A DNA stretch of 53,696 bases. It comes from Arthrobacter echini (GTDB lineage Bacteria; Actinomycetota; Actinomycetes; Actinomycetales; Micrococcaceae). Positions 52,871 through 53,696 of the stretch are shown piece by piece; within the stretch, counting starts at the first letter, position 1, and every line of letters begins with the position of its first letter. The position numbers and the translations under genes are program-made. Location of the stretch: contig NZ_SSWH01000014.1 in the NCBI RefSeq assembly GCF_004803505.1, forward strand, positions 1 through 53,696, in the 5' to 3' direction. The notes under the pieces are model-generated. The model worked only from the letters and a program-made list of their open reading frames with translations. It was not told the DNA's origin and did not search any database.

Positions 52871-53482
52871 TCAGCGCTGGGTAGTCAGAGCCCTGCTGTA
52901 GAGGTCCGGGTCCTGCCTGGTTTCCGCGGACACCACCAGATGACTGGTACTCAGGCGCTCTGCGAAGTAGCCGCTGTACGGCAGCACGATGATCGTCGTC
53001 AGACCGTCCCGCCACGCCGCAACCAGAGCCGGGGTGGCTGCCCTTGCCGTGCGCAAAGGCAATACCGGTAGCGTCATCTCGTCCCAGGTGGTGAAGGCCG
53101 TCAGGTCGAGGCCGTCCGTGCCGTACTCCACGGACCAAAACGGTGGCACGATCGGGTGGAGCTCCTGGCCGGGCCGGGAAATGTCCTGCATCTCCTCCTG
53201 GGAGATTGCGGCGCCCCGGACCTTTCTCGAGTCGTACCAGGCCCAGATACGATTCCACTCCCGCTTCCAACGGTTCTCCCAGACCTCCCGGGGTGGTGTC
53301 GTCGGAATGTGGGACGCTCCGACGTCCGGCGCCGGGCTGAGCTCAGGTAGGGGCACGTCCTGAGCGATCACCCAGGCCTGACGGATGAAGAGCAGCATTT
53401 TCAGATTCTGCGCATGGCAGTCGGTCGCGATGCGCATCTCCTGCGGCCACGCACCCCGCCGTTTGGCACCCATTCCCCACAC
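52871..53482 (-). CDS. Protein of unknown function, probably 5'-truncated
   Basis: A 203-residue predicted soluble protein I do not recognise. Coding character is good: EVWENRWKREWNRIWAWYDS, ELHPIVPPFWSVEYGTDGLD, TIIVLPYSGYFAERLSTSHL. GTG 53482 has AAGGGA about 5 nt upstream. However, the frame continues upstream with protein-like sequence (HGDGVRFELIDEKGST) until a stop at 53531-53533, just where the IS-like sequence appears to begin, and that extension contains no start codon. The natural N-terminus may therefore have been removed by the insertion. Confidence 0.55.
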   Translation of the reverse strand: MWGMGAKRRGAWPQEMRIATDCHAQNLKMLLFIRQAWVIAQDVPLPELSPAPDVGASHIPTTPPREVWENRWKREWNRIWAWYDSRKVRGAAISQEEMQDISRPGQELHPIVPPFWSVEYGTDGLDLTAFTTWDEMTLPVLPLRTARAATPALVAAWRDGLTTIIVLPYSGYFAERLSTSHLVVSAETRQDPDLYSRALTTQR

Positions 53483-53533
53483 GGTGCTTCCCTTTTCATC
53501 GATCAGCTCGAACCGGACTCCATCACCATGTCA

Positions 53534-53696
53534 CCTAACCTCGGGCTTTCATGAGGTAGTTGCTGGCGGGGGTGTGTTTAAGGGCTGAAAGGTGCCCCTG
53601 ACGTGGGAAAATGTTGTTACCACACAGCAGATTCCGACCATATCGAGGGAGCACCTTCCAGGTGAGCAACACTACCAACTTGTACCCATCCGTCCG
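53534..53696 (+). mobile_element. Left end of an IS1380-like insertion sequence (partial)
   Basis: From about 53534 the sequence changes to an AT-richer leader followed by a transposase start. A near-inverted repeat, CTGAAAGGTGCCCC (53585-53598) and GGAGCACCTTCCAG (53648-53661), precedes the start codon. The exact left end is not defined; the window cuts the element. Confidence 0.5.
53662..53696 (+). CDS. IS1380 family transposase, N-terminal fragment
   Basis: GTG 53662 reads MSNTTNLYPSVR before the window ends. This matches my recollection of the N-terminus of actinobacterial IS1380-family transposases (SNTT-x-LYPSVRVD). Only 12 codons are visible, so no catalytic residue can be checked. 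Confidence 0.55.
   Translation, partial: MSNTTNLYPSV

Overview
The window is GC-rich bacterial DNA with dense, often 4-nt-overlapping genes, many GTG/TTG starts and TANNNT-type -10 boxes. Gene content (DUF3515, DUF3072, a fused RmlC-RmlD, thiL-DAK2-recG-rsmD-coaD) points to an actinobacterium, most likely Micrococcaceae (Arthrobacter sensu lato). This is inferred from protein families; no rRNA or tRNA gene is visible to confirm it.

Layout. 1-0.65 kb: a non-coding array of GTGGGA/TCCCAC hairpin repeats. 0.67-2.45 kb: minus-strand DUF3072, SMP-30/gluconolactonase-like and DUF3515 lipoprotein genes. 2.8-36.1 kb: a large cell-surface glycan locus. It holds dTDP-rhamnose genes (rfbB, fused rmlC-rmlD, rfbA), an LCP-family ligase flanked by two related surface proteins with TG-[FYW]-L repeats, a tightly overlapping operon (9.15-24.45 kb) of glycosyltransferases plus a Wzm/Wzt-type ABC exporter and a WecC-type UDP-ManNAc dehydrogenase, then an asparagine-synthase-like protein, a triple-domain glycosyltransferase, UDP-glucose dehydrogenase, a rhamnosyltransferase-like protein, two related Tat-exported GH128-like glycosidases, a TupA-like ATP-grasp ligase and wecB. 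36.2-44.4 kb: core genes thiL, DAK2 protein, recG and rsmD, with a molybdate module (HTH-TOBE regulator, modABC) lodged between recG and rsmD. 44.6-47.1 kb: accessory genes (DinB, a methyltransferase relic, a RES-domain protein, small unknowns). 47.2-51.5 kb: YcnI copper protein, a membrane protein, spermidine-synthase-like protein, aminotransferase and coaD. 51.7 kb to the end: an SDR oxidoreductase, structured intergenic DNA, an unknown gene that looks truncated, and the start of an IS1380-like element running off the window.

How it works together (inference). The locus can supply dTDP-L-rhamnose, UDP-GlcA (ugd) and UDP-ManNAcA (wecB + wecC). The glycosyltransferases would build a rhamnose/uronic-acid polymer on a cytoplasmic lipid carrier, the ABC transporter would export it and the LCP protein would attach it to peptidoglycan. 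The asparagine-synthase-like protein and the TupA-like ATP-grasp protein suggest that uronic acid carboxyls are amidated or peptidylated, giving a teichuronopeptide-like wall polymer. No initiating phosphoglycosyltransferase, Wzx or Wzy was recognised here. The best candidates for something undescribed are this decorated teichuronic-type polymer system, the fused glycosyltransferases, the TG-repeat surface protein pair and the GH128-like pair with a 28-bp perfect palindrome.

Nine genes have a TANNNT-like box 6-7 nt before the start codon, which suggests that leaderless transcription is common here.
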